A stretch of DNA of 64,000 bases. Origin: Mytilus trossulus (lineage: Eukaryota; Mollusca; Bivalvia; Mytilida; Mytilidae). Within the stretch, counting starts at the first letter, position 1; each line of letters starts with the position of its first letter. The stretch is taken from contig NC_086378.1 in NCBI RefSeq assembly GCF_036588685.1, positions 36,495,578-36,559,577 on the forward strand, written 5' to 3'. The notes beneath the pieces are model-generated. The model saw nothing but the letters and a program-made list of their open reading frames with translations, was not told where the DNA came from and did not search any database. Position numbers and translations under genes: made by a program. Positions 40,301-50,344 of the stretch are shown piece after piece.

Positions 40301-43300
40301 AATGGACACTTATGTATCAATTTTGATTTTGAAAACTTTACTGCATCTAACCAGTGTTGAGCATGTCAACCTCATTCCTATTAACATGATTAATCCATCC
40401 ATTCGAAACTGACTTTTATAGTTTTTCTTATGTTGTGCTGTTACACCAATATTCAAGAATAGAAAGGATTGAGAGCTCCTTATGTTGTGCTGTTACACCA
40501 TTATTCAAGGTTGGGAAGGGTTGAGTACTCACAACCAACTTCAATCCTACCTTATTTTTTATATATCTGTCTCATGTCAAGAGCCAGTTATTCTGACAGT
40601 GGTTGCCATTGGTTAATGTATTTCATATTTGATTTGGTAAAGTGTGTTGTTATAAATAAAGTCAACAGTTTCTAATTTAAATTGTTTCACAATTTCATGT
40701 CAGGGCATTTTGTAGCTTTCTACATGTATACTGTTATAAACGAAAATGGTGACTACCAGTACCAGTACAGTAGCTATAAAATAATGAACATGTTATTGTA
40801 CAATGTATTCTTTTTAACAATGACCAAATTGGTTATTTGCAACTACATGTCTTAAATAACCAAGTTTTTATTCTAGTATTTGGCCTTAAAATGATTGTAA
40901 ACATAATAAAAAATCATTTTCAGGATGAGGGACAGGAAAACATGTTTTTTCCTGTTGTTTTTAGTTTACATTATTTTACATAGTACAAAATGTATGACAA
41001 ATTCTTAAATTTTTAAACATACATGTAAGTTTATAGTGGCTGATGTTTACATGTGCCTATAGAAAATGAATTACCGTAGCTTAAAATTCAGAAATCAAAA
41101 TAAATCTTCTGACTTACCTCATGTTATCAGTGAAGCAATCTATTACAAAGGGAGCTAACTCTTCAAGATTTAGCCATAAACTAAAGTAGTAATCTGTATG
41201 GAGAACACACCAAGAATGAGGAGCAGTTGTCTTGTTTAGTTTTGCTACAAATTCACTTCCACCATCTCCAGGTACTGAAAAATATTCATTTAATGAGTTA
41301 AAAATTAAAAGAACATTTTGTCTGTGTACTTTCCAGCCCAACCTAGGGGTTCAAATTAACCTTTGGTCCTGGAAGGTCCAGGACCTTTGACACTCCAAAG
41401 TGAAAGGTCCACAACCTAAATTCCGGGTCCTAAGTATACTTTAACTTGAAATATTTCATAACTCAGTAAATTACAAAATTAATGTGCTTTTGGTGTTAGG
41501 TAAACTTGTGTCATTGTCATGATCAGTGTCACTGGTGTATAGACTTTGGTTATAAAGATGTACGACATGTTTGATAATATACATGTACAATGTACATGTA
41601 TGTTATTGTCTTGTATATTATCATGATTATGATTTCAATTCTTTTTTTTTTTTTGATTGGTGAGGATGTCACCGTACATGTATATATATATCAGCAACTG
41701 AGCGTTCACTCCCATTCATTGATTAACATTTGAAACCTACATGTACATGAATCTCATATTTGAACCCGATTTTAAGTATTTGTGTTGAATTATCTTTAAT
41801 AATGTTTCAGTTAGTGTATAGCTACATGTTCATGTATACAATAAAGGTGATAAGTTTTTGTTAATACATATGGATTCAGTTATAAAATGTTCATTTTTGG
41901 CAACCTTTAAATTAGCGTCAAATTGGTTAAATTTTACTGTAATCCATCAAACTTTATCCTTATTGTGTATTGTCAGAGGTCTCTAATAATTATCAATACC
42001 ATTATTTTGGGAAATTATTGAGATCCTGGAATTCTGAATTCAAATTTGGATGTCATGATTTAAATTTCTTTAAATTCGGGACCTCAGGATTTCATGTATT
42101 TAAGCCCAGGATTTCGGGATCAGGACCACCACTAGTTAGTGTTGTTCCGATGATCGGAATAAGTCGGAAATCAGTTGGTTGGGACTGGCGATGTCGATAA
42201 TCGATTGGGATTTTGTTCAATCGATTGTCGTTAAAGTTTCCGGACTTTGAGCTTGTCAACTTCCGGTCCGTTTACTGTTTGCATTTCATATGCGCAGTCA
42301 AACAACATTAACAAAAAATATCAGTCGATGACAGTAACAATGTCAAACATCCTATAATTAAAGAAATAACTAATTTCCTTCTTGATAAATGTGACAAAAA
42401 GCATTTACAGATTGATGGAATGGTATTTAAGATTAATAACTTTGTATGAAATACTTTCTTTCAATACCGGTACTTGTTACTTGAGAGCATACAAATAATT
42501 CTGAATTTGGACAAATTAATTCCTTGCTTCATTAAAATGTGTTGCAAGTTGCCTTTTATTAATGTGTTATCCATTTGTAGCGTCAAAAACGTCATATTCC
42601 TTTCCAGATTGCTTGCCAAACATTGTTTACTTTTGTAAATTTTCCGAATTTGTCCGCCATTTATAAAAATTTGAGAATCATGAATCGGATACGGTTCAAC
42701 TATGTAAAAATTCCGCATTCTTGCAATTATAAGTTCAGACGCACAAATGACACAATTGAAAGAAAATAATGATTACAAAAGTAATAAAAGCGTTCTACAC
42801 GAATTAACAGACATTGGCTTAATACCCATGTTTACCTGTAAAATGCAAATGCATTGTTTTATTTTTTTCTGTTAATTTTAAATTTCTAAAAGTTAAAAAA
42901 AACTTTATATATCTTTTCCTAATTTGAAGCATTCAAATGTTCATTCAGCTATGTAATTGATTTTTTTTTGTGAGTTTCACCATTGAAATTTAGAAATGTT
43001 AGTGTCACTGTTGGTAATTAATGTTGTAATTATGAGATAAAATATGTTCAACATGAATCTTGATTCTTATTAATTCATTGTTTTAACTGCTAAATAGATA
43101 ATTATCAAAGGTACCAGAATTACAATTTAGTAGTAAGTACGCCAGAATATGAAATGGAAACAAAAGATCAACTATGAATATATAAACTCTGCAATGATAA
43201 TGAATACACACATTAGACAAGTACAATGAGACTAAATGCATGATTTCCTTTAAAAAAAGAGGACAAGGTGTTATGATCAGATTATAACCGATAGTCAGTT

Positions 43301-44011
43301 GGTTGCTGTCAACGGATTGTAATAGATAATCAGTTGGTAATTTCAACCGATTATCCAACACTACCACTAGTCCAAATAATTGTGACGTCTGGCAAGGCTA
43401 TTTTATTTTTTCTTGGACGCCTTCCTACTACTTGCCTTGCCAGACGTCATAATTAATTGGACTAGACCACCACTACCCTAGTCCTATAACATATGACCTC
43501 GGAGGCTTTATCATGTTTATTCACTATTTACATTTGCTGTTCTGATATTTTCTTTTTACTATCAATGTGCCACCCGAGACAAAAAATAAAAAATGAAAAT
43601 ATCAGCATGAAAACGTTAAATAGTGAATATATAATGCGAAGTCATATATTATAGGACTACCACTACCCCTACCCCCCTTTTTTAATATAGTTCGTCAAAA
43701 CCAGTTGATAAATGAAAGTATCAGAACATTTTATCGTCATGCAATAAAAATTACCGTAAACGACATTATGCAAGAATTTTTACCGTTATTCGTCATGAGG
43801 GTACACTTTATTTACGACCCGTCAAGGATAGTCGATAGAAAAAAGTGCTTGTGCACCTGACATGTGCATTTGATATTTGTATTTTTCGTCATTTGTTCGA
43901 TTAACTGGAAACTTTATAACTAAGATGTACATTACCTAATATCACAGGATTCAGGATTTTACATTCACAATAAAAAAATAAGAACAAAAACGTAAATATC
44001 AAACGAAACAT
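34839..44011 (-). CDS. PLA2G15: group XV phospholipase A2-like (lysosomal PLA2/LCAT family), copy B
   Basis: Six coding exons on the minus strand: 43936-44011, 41118-41274, 39897-40015, 39193-39291, 38276-38503, 34839-35353. The total is 1194 nt (397 aa). The first five exons have exactly the same lengths as in copy A (76, 157, 119, 99, 228 nt). It has an N-terminal signal peptide ([15 protein letters not shown]), PGDGGS, GAPYDFR, the GHSMG nucleophile elbow (Ser182) and a last exon with GDGTVN and AEH supplying Asp and His. The last exon is two codons shorter than in copy A, just before GDGTVN. The triad is intact and no stop or frameshift was seen, so both duplicates look functional. Introns 1 and 5 are swollen by DNA transposons. 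The role is inferred as lysosomal/secreted phospholipid deacylation and acyl transfer. Confidence 0.9.
36165..36690 (+). repeat. four-unit tandem array, about 131 bp
   Basis: Units carry 'gattcagcatatcaaagaac' or close variants at 36228, 36363, 36490 and 36624, each followed by 'aaatcaaac..agtttaattt' and 'tggacc'. Odd and even units resemble each other more, suggesting a dimeric higher-order repeat. Confidence 0.7.
36700..37320 (+). repeat. four-unit tandem array, about 161 bp
   Basis: Units carry 'gggaccaaaactcccaaaat' or close variants near 36718, 36880, 37040 and 37200, followed by 'ccttttgtggtcataaacc', 'atttcatagatttctatt' and 'gtgcgaaaac'. Confidence 0.75.
37322..37356 (+). repeat. 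(GAC)n microsatellite
   Basis: About eleven uninterrupted gac units just inside the right end of the TIR element. Confidence 0.9.
37961..38242. mobile_element. TTAA-flanked MITE next to exon 5 of copy B
   Basis: The inverted ends are 'ggtggtacctaacact' (37965) and 'agtgttgggtaccacc' (ending 38238), flanked on both sides by TTAA. That combination fits a piggyBac- or Kolobok-type target-site duplication. The element is about 274 bp, has no ORF, and ends about 35 bp from the exon 5 splice donor. Confidence 0.7.
39690..39885 (-). repeat. dispersed repeat R4, reverse copy
   Basis: Reverse copy of the repeat at 59231-59560: 'agtaattttggggccctt', 'gtgtgagccaaggctcc', 'gacctataatgg', 'gtctcattggcactcacacc'. 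It ends directly beside exon 3 of phospholipase copy B (exon edge 39897). Confidence 0.6.
40410..40690 (-). repeat. R4-related repeat with short tandem duplication
   Basis: Two copies of 'cttatgttgtgctgttacac' lie 50 bp apart. They are followed by 'gtctcatgtcaagagccagt' and 'cagtggttgccattgg', as in the R4-like copies at 6290-6480 and 60000-60370. Confidence 0.45.
42137..43363. mobile_element. hAT-like non-autonomous transposon, intron 1 of copy B
   Basis: The ends are TAGTGTTG (42137) and CAACACTA (ending 43363), flanked by the perfect 8 bp direct repeat CCACTAGT (42129-42136 and 43364-43371). Subterminal sequence is also partly inverted (atcgg / ccgat). An 8 bp target duplication with TAGTGTTG-type ends is the signature of the hAT superfamily. 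No transposase domain was recognised in the 1227 bp; a small R1-like fragment (gtaccagaattacaattt) sits near 43110. Confidence 0.7.
43368..43464. mobile_element. 97 bp MITE with 30 bp TIRs
   Basis: It starts TAGTCCAAATAATTGTGACG and ends with the near-complement, with 2 mismatches in 30 bp. Its target duplication is GACCACCAC: the right copy is at 43465-43473, and the left copy, at 42124-42132, has been separated by the later hAT-like insertion. Long TIRs with a 9 bp duplication suggest a Mutator-type origin (inference). Confidence 0.7.
43479..43659. mobile_element. 181 bp MITE, relative of the neighbouring one
   Basis: It starts TAGTCCTATAACATATGAC and ends GTCATATATTATAGGACTA; the complementarity extends inward through 'attcactattta'. 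It is flanked by the perfect 9 bp direct repeat CCACTACCC (43470-43478 and 43660-43668). Confidence 0.75.
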
Positions 44012-44140
44012 GTTTGATAAAAATCGTAAATTCAAGTCGTTAAGTAAGATGTATATAAATACAGAACTCTACTTCCGGTTGGAATAATATCCGGAAAGGA
44101 AACTTGTGACACGTCAAGTCACATCTTTTCTAAAGCGGGC
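44012..44140 (-). promoter_or_regulatory. conserved 5' flank of PLA2 copy B
   Basis: Matches the flank of copy A. On the minus strand it has two ETS-like sites (CCGGAAGT read from 'acttccggt' at 44071, and the 'ccggaaa' site at 44091) and a TGTGAC..GTCACA pair (44105-44124). An AT-rich 'gtatataaat' (44051-44060) could serve as a TATA-like element but is not shared with copy A. Confidence 0.45.
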
Positions 44141-44269
44141 CTTAGCGCCGTTAGCGGTCATTATTAATGGATAGTAAAATTTGGTATTTTCTCTGGGTCG
44201 TTTAAATCACTCGAAACTAGTTGAGACATGCACAGAAGTGATAGATATGTATTATAGATATAGAAAATT

Positions 44270-44352
44270 GAATATTTTAATAAAAAAAAAAAAATAAAAA
44301 AAAATCTGTATTGAATATTTTAATAAAAAAAAAAAAAATAAAAAAAAATCTG
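44270..44352 (+). repeat. two-unit A-rich tandem duplication
   Basis: The unit 'ttgaatattttaat' plus a broken poly(A) run ending 'aatctgta' occurs twice in succession. Confidence 0.7.
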
Positions 44353-44759
44353 TATCATAGACCCAAGCGCCTGTGAAATCATGGCTTTACAATTTTAACA
44401 TTTCAGTTAAATTTTAGAGGGTTTCCATCTTTAAAAATGAAAGTGGTCGCATTTGCGTTCATTCTTGATATTGAAATGTAAGTTGTATTTGATGATAATA
44501 CATAACAAATATAACGGTTGAGGATGAAAACGGATAAGGACAAAAACATCTGAAAAGTTACCTATTTTTTGACATATTTGATAGATTTTTCATATCTAAG
44601 CTTGAATCGTAGCGTATTCAATGGCTAAATCAGTTAAAATCTTTCACATAAACAAATCAATCAACTGAAATAGACTTAACTTGAAAAGTGTCCAAAACCC
44701 ATCGTCAGATGAACATGAAATTTGAGTCTGCAAAATAGGCCCCTACCGGAACTACTCCT

Positions 44760-45017
44760 TTGCGAATAAAAATCTTTTTAATGTTTATTCAAAGCCATTC
44801 CTTAATTAGTTCAATTGGGAATGTCGGATTTTGGTTACATTTTTTAAATTCAAATAAAAGTGAGTCTTTATTATATAATGTTTATAAAGTTAACAAGCAG
44901 TTAGATGATGGACTTGTCGTCTCAAAAGTTAAAAAGCTACTATCTGAATTTCACTCATGTCTTGGAAAATCAAAGAACATTTTTTTTGTACTTTTCTATA
45001 AAAAGGATTACTTTTAG
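44760..45017 (+). pseudogene. possible remnant of LINE reverse-transcriptase C terminus
   Basis: An 85-codon open frame encodes a pattern (IGNVGFWLHFLNSNKSE, then LLYNVYKVNKQL and VSKVKKLLSEF) that resembles the region after the RT domain of some LINE polyproteins. No catalytic RT motif is present. The fragment lies between the divergent phospholipase B and lipocalin genes. Recognition is weak and chance is possible. Confidence 0.25.
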
Positions 45018-45931
45018 CCCTCGCAAAGAAGCGCAATGAAAATTACATTATATTTTGGAAAAGTTGTCTCTTTAATGATGATAATTCAATAAATGTAAAT
45101 GAACTAAGAACCTACAGAACATTTAAAGTAAAGTACTAACTTGAAAAGTACCTTTTATTCACGGAATTTAGATAAAAATGCTACATACAATTATACCAAA
45201 ATAAGAATAAGTAATAGTATGCTGGCTGTTGGACCGCGGTAGATACAACAAAACACCCTAGGCGAATATAATATGTCCTTTACATGTTACGTTTTTCCCT
45301 CACGGAAGCTGCGACTTGCTCTGTGGCTAAAGTTCTAACAAGAGGTCTAGTAGTTAGAGTCACTACATACGGAGAAATGTATGAATTAATATATGTGAAG
45401 ACACTAATGCAATAGCACTTTCATTTATAAAGATTTGATATTTGATATTTGACTTAAAAAGCAACGCATTATTCAGTGATCTAAATTGTATACTGCAGCT
45501 GGGGGAATTGAAACTATGATGTTGCATATGACAATTGATTGATTGTTGGTTGCTCAACTTCCAGTGTGTCGCATGACATAGAGCAATTACTAGGTGGCTC
45601 ATTGGTATCTTTATATTTTTGCACCCCATTATTTTCTATTCTTTATATTTTTTTAAACTATTTTTCTCTATTCTTTATATTTTTTTTGAACTATGCTCTT
45701 TTCTGATAATCCCATCAATAGCCAACTTTACAGGTCCTGGATTAAGGACAAATGAAAACGTTTGACACCACGAGTTCAACTTGCTAGGTCACTCAAGTTC
45801 AATCATTTAAAAACCAAACTTTACAGTTAGCGACAGCAGAATGTTTCCTCCCATTTCTGATAAGAAAGATTTCATAAACAAACTTATATAACTGTCCATG
45901 CCTCTGTCCACGTGAGGTGATAAGACGCTTC

Positions 45932-45938
45932 TATAAAA
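45932..45938 (+). promoter_or_regulatory. TATA box of lipocalin 1
   Basis: TATAAAA lies 43 nt before the start codon. The paralogous lipocalin has the same motif at a similar distance. A CACGTG E-box (45910-45915) lies about 17 bp further upstream. Confidence 0.55.
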
Positions 45939-45974
45939 CAAAGTTTCTGACAATGAGTGCTTTAAATCATCAAA

Positions 45975-48800
45975 ATGTGGTACATCGTATTAGTAGCAGC
46001 GGTAGTTACTGTTGCGAAAGCACAGGTCTTTGGGGCTCTTGGATGTCCAACAGTAAAGCCACAGGCTAGTTTCGATCTCCAAAAAGTAAGTTTTCTTTTA
46101 TTTACAGAAAATGCTTCAATTTTACTAGTGTAGAAGGCTTGGCATTGAAATATATAATTCTTTTATTTTATACATTTTGTATGCGCCTGTATCATTGTTT
46201 CGTTACTGTTTACTTTTTTATTTGTTCAAAATAACTAATTAAACAAGTTATAGATTCCCGATGCTGCAAAGATCTATGTAAGATTCCATGTAGTATTTGA
46301 ACTAGAAGTTTTTGTTTGGATTTTGTGGTCCGTGATAACCAATGAGTCAGCTATCCACCAAAGCCGAAATGAACTTTATTGCATGTTTTGATCATCGTTC
46401 GGCTGCATTGTGACACACATTTCTTAAGGATATTTTCGAAATTTTTGTTATATATGTTAGAATGCAAATCATAAATGCGCCTTTCGTCGTTATTAATTCA
46501 AAATTAAGATGTAAACGTCCCAAGCCAATTTGAACCCTGCTTGCAACAAAGTCGGCGGTCAAATAAGGATTAGCATTTATCATTTATATATTACATAAAC
46601 GTAATTAACATTTTTTTATTTACAGTATCTTGGTGATTGGTATGAGATATACAAATTCAAAGCTAATTTTGAAAATGGACAAAAATGTGCTCATGCCAAC
46701 TATCTGTTGAAAGACGATGGACACATTAGAGTGAACAACTCTGGAAAAACTGCGTAAGTATGATATTTTTTCAAACTAAATTTTTAAGATTTAAGATTCA
46801 GGACTTTTCTTGCATTCACTCATAATACACACAAATGACATGCGAAACAAGATGACACGCAATAACGTATATGAAACTTCCAGACATATTTCACAAATGA
46901 TACATGATAGTGAAGTCTAGGCCATGTGTTTTTGGACAGTACAGTTATCACCTAAAAAGCATATGGACCGCGGCGAAGTTGAGGTCCACATATTTTTAGG
47001 ACATGTGCGACAGATAAACCGATAAAAATTACAGAGAAGTGTCAGACATAAATTACATTGTTACCAATCATATGTTATATGAAAACTATAATAGTTGAGA
47101 ATGAAAACGGGGAATGTGCGAAAGAGACACTGACAAACCGACAGAAAAGCAGAAAACAACACAAGGCCACCAATGGCTCTTCAAAATAGCTACCGGTAGT
47201 CGGGCTTAAGCTGGCCAATAAAACATATAATATATATTGGTTCAGCAAATATCATGTCGGTACGTCACACATAACCCCGAAACTTAATGATTGAACCTAA
47301 ATTAAAAAAAAACACACACAAGACTAACAAAGGTCATCTTCGTTAGCCAAGTGTTACGACCAAGTTCCCTCGTAAACCTTGGCTAAAGAAGTGACAAAGG
47401 CAAGAGGTTCCCGACTTGGGACATTCGCAAACATGTTTTGTGAGTTTTAATACTCCTTCTTCATCTAGCCGATTTAAGCGATAAGTATTATATAAGATGA
47501 AAACACACTTATATCTCGTCATCAAACAGTTTATTATTTCATAACTTTTATTTTTATAGTGATGGTAAAATGGTACAAGCATTAGGAGACCTATATATGC
47601 CAGACTCAACTAAGCCATCAAGTCTGAAAGTTAAATTTGCCAGCGGTAAGTAGCTAATCTGTTTTAGTGCCACTTCTTTCGTTTACAAACTCAATATTCC
47701 TCATTTTTTAAAACCAAATAACACTTTTTATATTGGCATGCTCGTTTGGTTTTGACACTTTTTATATTGGCATGCTCGTTTGGTTTTGACACTTTTTATA
47801 TTGGCATGCTCATTTGGTTTTGACACTTTTTATATTGGCATGCTCGTTTGGTTTTGACACTTTTTATATTGGCATGCTCGTTTGGTTTTGACACTTTTTA
47901 TATTGGCATGCTCGTTTGGTTTTGACACTTTTTATATTGGCATGCTCGTTTGGTTTTGACACTTTTTATATTGGCATGCTCGTTTGGTTTTGACACTTTT
48001 TATATTGGCATGCTCGTTTGGTTTTGACACTTTTTATATTGGCATGCTCGTTTGGTTTTGACACTTTTTATATTGGCATGCTCATTTGGTTTTGACACTT
48101 TTTATATTGGCATGCTCGTTTGGTTTTGACACTTTTTATATTGGCATGCTCATTTGGTTTTGACACTTTTTATATTGGCATGCTCGTTTGGTTTTGACAC
48201 TTTTTATATTGGCATGCTCGTTTGGTTTTGACACTTTTTATATTGGCATGCTCGTTTGGTTTTGACTAAGAAGAAAAAAGCCTTAAGATTCCTTCATTGG
48301 AAATAATATTCATTCAGATATTCATAAAAGCCAAAGACAAAATTTTAAGAAAACAAAAGCTCCATGTCATAATCATATTAGGTAATCTGTGGAATTGAAA
48401 AACAATAATATCTTATTTTCGGAATATTCTCAAATTTGTATCAGTGAGATTTTGTTTGTATTATTTATGGTTGTTGAGGGTTTTACTATCATTTATGGTT
48501 TAGTTTAGCTTTGTATTGTTTATCTATTCATTATATTTTTATTGTGTTTTTTTTTTACATTTCGTTTTGTTTTCAGCTGCTCCATATGGAAATTATGTAG
48601 TTATTGATACAGATTACACCAACTACACTCTCATATACTCATGTACCAGTATTTTGGGAATCAGTCATTTTGAATTTGCATGGATTCTGGGAAGGCAGAG
48701 GACAATGGATCAAGCACTTGTAGACAGACTTTTTGCAGAACTAAAAAGTTATAATGTAAATGTTGGACATTTTATGAAGGAAGATCAAACTGGATGTTAA
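45975..48800 (+). CDS. apolipoprotein D-like lipocalin 1
   Basis: Four coding exons: 45975-46085, 46626-46753, 47560-47645, 48577-48800. The total is 549 nt (182 aa; ApoD-type lipocalins are about 190 aa). All introns have GT/AG ends and phases agree. A signal peptide is followed by AQ (cleavage likely near residue 16). Next comes GCP with Cys24, then the lipocalin signature G-D-W (residues 40-42), T-D-Y (120-122) and the Arg of the third conserved region (about 148-150). The C terminus DQTGC supplies a last Cys. Lipocalins of this group are secreted carriers of small hydrophobic ligands; the ligand cannot be told from sequence. The gene is intact. A tandem paralogue follows 3.6 kb downstream, and phospholipase copy B starts 2 kb upstream on the other strand. 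Confidence 0.9.
47085..47450 (-). mobile_element. diverged Penelope-like 3' fragment in intron 2
   Basis: Shares 'aaggccaccaatgg', 'agactaacaaaggtcat' and 'cccgacttgggaca' with the 3' regions at 50345-51160 and 62505-63130, in the same orientation but more diverged. Confidence 0.45.
47722..48265 (+). repeat. 34 bp x 16 minisatellite in lipocalin 1 intron 3
   Basis: Exactly 16 head-to-tail units of 34 bp (544 bp), each beginning 'cactttttatattggcatgc' and ending 'ttggttttga'. Units are identical by eye except for a g-to-a change in units 3, 11 and 13 (ctcgtt to ctcatt). Each unit holds the palindrome gcatgc. Such uniformity means recent expansion or strong homogenisation. Confidence 0.95.
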
Positions 48801-48878
48801 CTAAAAACTATGTGATATTTGTATTATTGTTTTAAAATTTTGCATTTGTTATGTTATATTTGTTTTTTTCTATTGAAT

Positions 48879-48884
48879 AATAAA
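48879..48884 (+). terminator. poly(A) signal of lipocalin 1
   Basis: AATAAA lies 79 nt after the stop codon, in a T-rich then A-rich 3' UTR. Confidence 0.6.
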
Positions 48885-49094
48885 AAAATAATGAGAAGCA
48901 CATGTTTCTGTTTCTACTATACTTGATATGATTAATGGCATGAAACTATTACAAGGTATGAAAGAATGAATTTTGAATGCAATTTTTACGACAAATTTCC
49001 GACGGTTGTTGAAAAAAAAACCCAACAACCTGAAACTGTAAAATTGAAAGATGAAGTAGATTAATAAAATCCAAAGACCTGCATAATATAAAAA

Positions 49095-49240
49095 TAAGAC
49101 GATGTGGTATGGTTGCTAACGAGACAACTCTCCACCAGAGACCAAATGACTTGGAAGTTAAAACAACAATAGGTCAACGTATACGGCTTTGAGTAATGAC
49201 CAAACACCATTACCCATAAGACCATTTATCACACATGCAT
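49095..49240 (+). repeat. dispersed repeat R4 fragment
   Basis: 'gatgtggtatggttgctaac', 'gagacaactctccaccagag', 'aataggtcaacgtatacggc'. Plus-strand relative of 59231-59560. Confidence 0.55.
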
Positions 49241-49980
49241 GTGGTAACATCAAACTAGTTCATGTATAATAGGTGTTTTATAATTGAATAGTGTTCTTAA
49301 AATTTGCATTGCCTCCATGTCGATAATTTTAAGATAACTGTATTGAATTTGAAGCTTTAAGGTAGATCACAAGTATATATTTTTTGAGACAGAATTTTTT
49401 TATAATTTGCCAAAATGAAGATTTTACTATGCTCTTTTCAAAAATTTAATAAAAAGTATGGGTCACCGTGCTATTTTTCAAGCTATGAGTCGTTGAAAAT
49501 TGCAAAAATTTGGTTAGTTTGTTCATGAAAAAACACATTAGTGTGCATAAAAAAAATTATGAGATAGAGTTTTGAAATAAATTGTGAGAAGAAAGGTTTC
49601 ATAATATGTTTTAAGAAAATAAAAAAAAACAGGGTGTCACCGAACTTGTTTTCTTACTTCAAGTAAAAATTAAAAAAATCCCTATAAGACCAGTATAAAT
49701 TTTGTATTAAAAGAGTTATCTCCCCTTAAATGGCTCATTTGAAAAAAATGATTTTAAAACCAAAAAAATATATTTGTTAAAATATTTTGTATTATACGAA
49801 TTATAAACAAGATTTCTTTAAATAGAAAAAACAGTCTAACCATTGAATTGCAAATCTGTCTCCAAATTTGCAGATTTAGGCAAATAACTAGACCGATTGT
49901 GTACTGTTATTGTACAATCCAAGATGGCGGTAAACCATAAATCTTCCTATAGGACGTCCATCGGTAGTTTTACTGTAGCA
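49241..49980. other. gene-free AT-rich spacer
   Basis: No gene seen. It may contain an old repeat ('taaggtagatcacaagtata' at 49360 to 'gagttatctccccttaaa' at 49715), but no inverted ends were found. Confidence 0.35.
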
Positions 49981-49986
49981 AATTTA

Positions 49987-50021
49987 GTTTACCTGGCGAC
50001 GCGTAGCGGAGACAGGTAAAC
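49987..50021 (+). other. GC-rich stem-loop
   Basis: A perfect 9 bp stem, gtttacctg / caggtaaac, around a 17 nt GC-rich loop (gcgacgcgtagcggaga). It is followed by about 190 bp of moderately GC-rich sequence that differs from the AT-rich surroundings. Function unknown. Confidence 0.5.
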
Positions 50022-50344
50022 GGGTATTTGCGACTATGGTGCCCGAGTCGTCTAAGTAGTTGAACTACTAGACCACTAGCATGTGATTACCGAGGTTCTA
50101 CTACCGCACGTGACAGGAACTTCTCACGCAAGCTTTCCTTACCAGGATTAACAGTTTTCCTATCGAACGTCGATGGTTCTCTCCGTGAACTCCCGGCTTC
50201 CTCAACAATAAATACTTTCCGTCATGAAATGACACAATAGTTCTAAAGGTTAAGATCACCAATCAATAAATCAACATATTGTATATATACATCAGGGATA
50301 AATGGAAATTGTTCGGAATTTACCGAAAATGACGAAATCCAGGT

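Larger units (their letters stand above)
31470..44150 (-). repeat. tandem segmental duplication, block B
   Basis: Direct counterpart of block A (11860-24250), about 19.6-20 kb to its right, carrying phospholipase copy B with matching flanks. Differences are mainly insertions specific to one block (32573-32815, 35651-37410, 37961-38242 and 42137-43659 in B; 12520-12715, 13385-14280, 15995-17060, 18060-18425 and 23283-23450 in A). Confidence 0.7.

Noticed and set aside
42461-42718. 85-codon minus frame inside the hAT-like element as a transposase remnant
   Set aside because: No hAT dimerisation or catalytic motif is visible; composition fits chance.
47722-48265. Regular 34 bp repeats resembling a CRISPR array
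   Set aside because: Units are directly adjacent without unique spacers, in an animal intron; it is a minisatellite.
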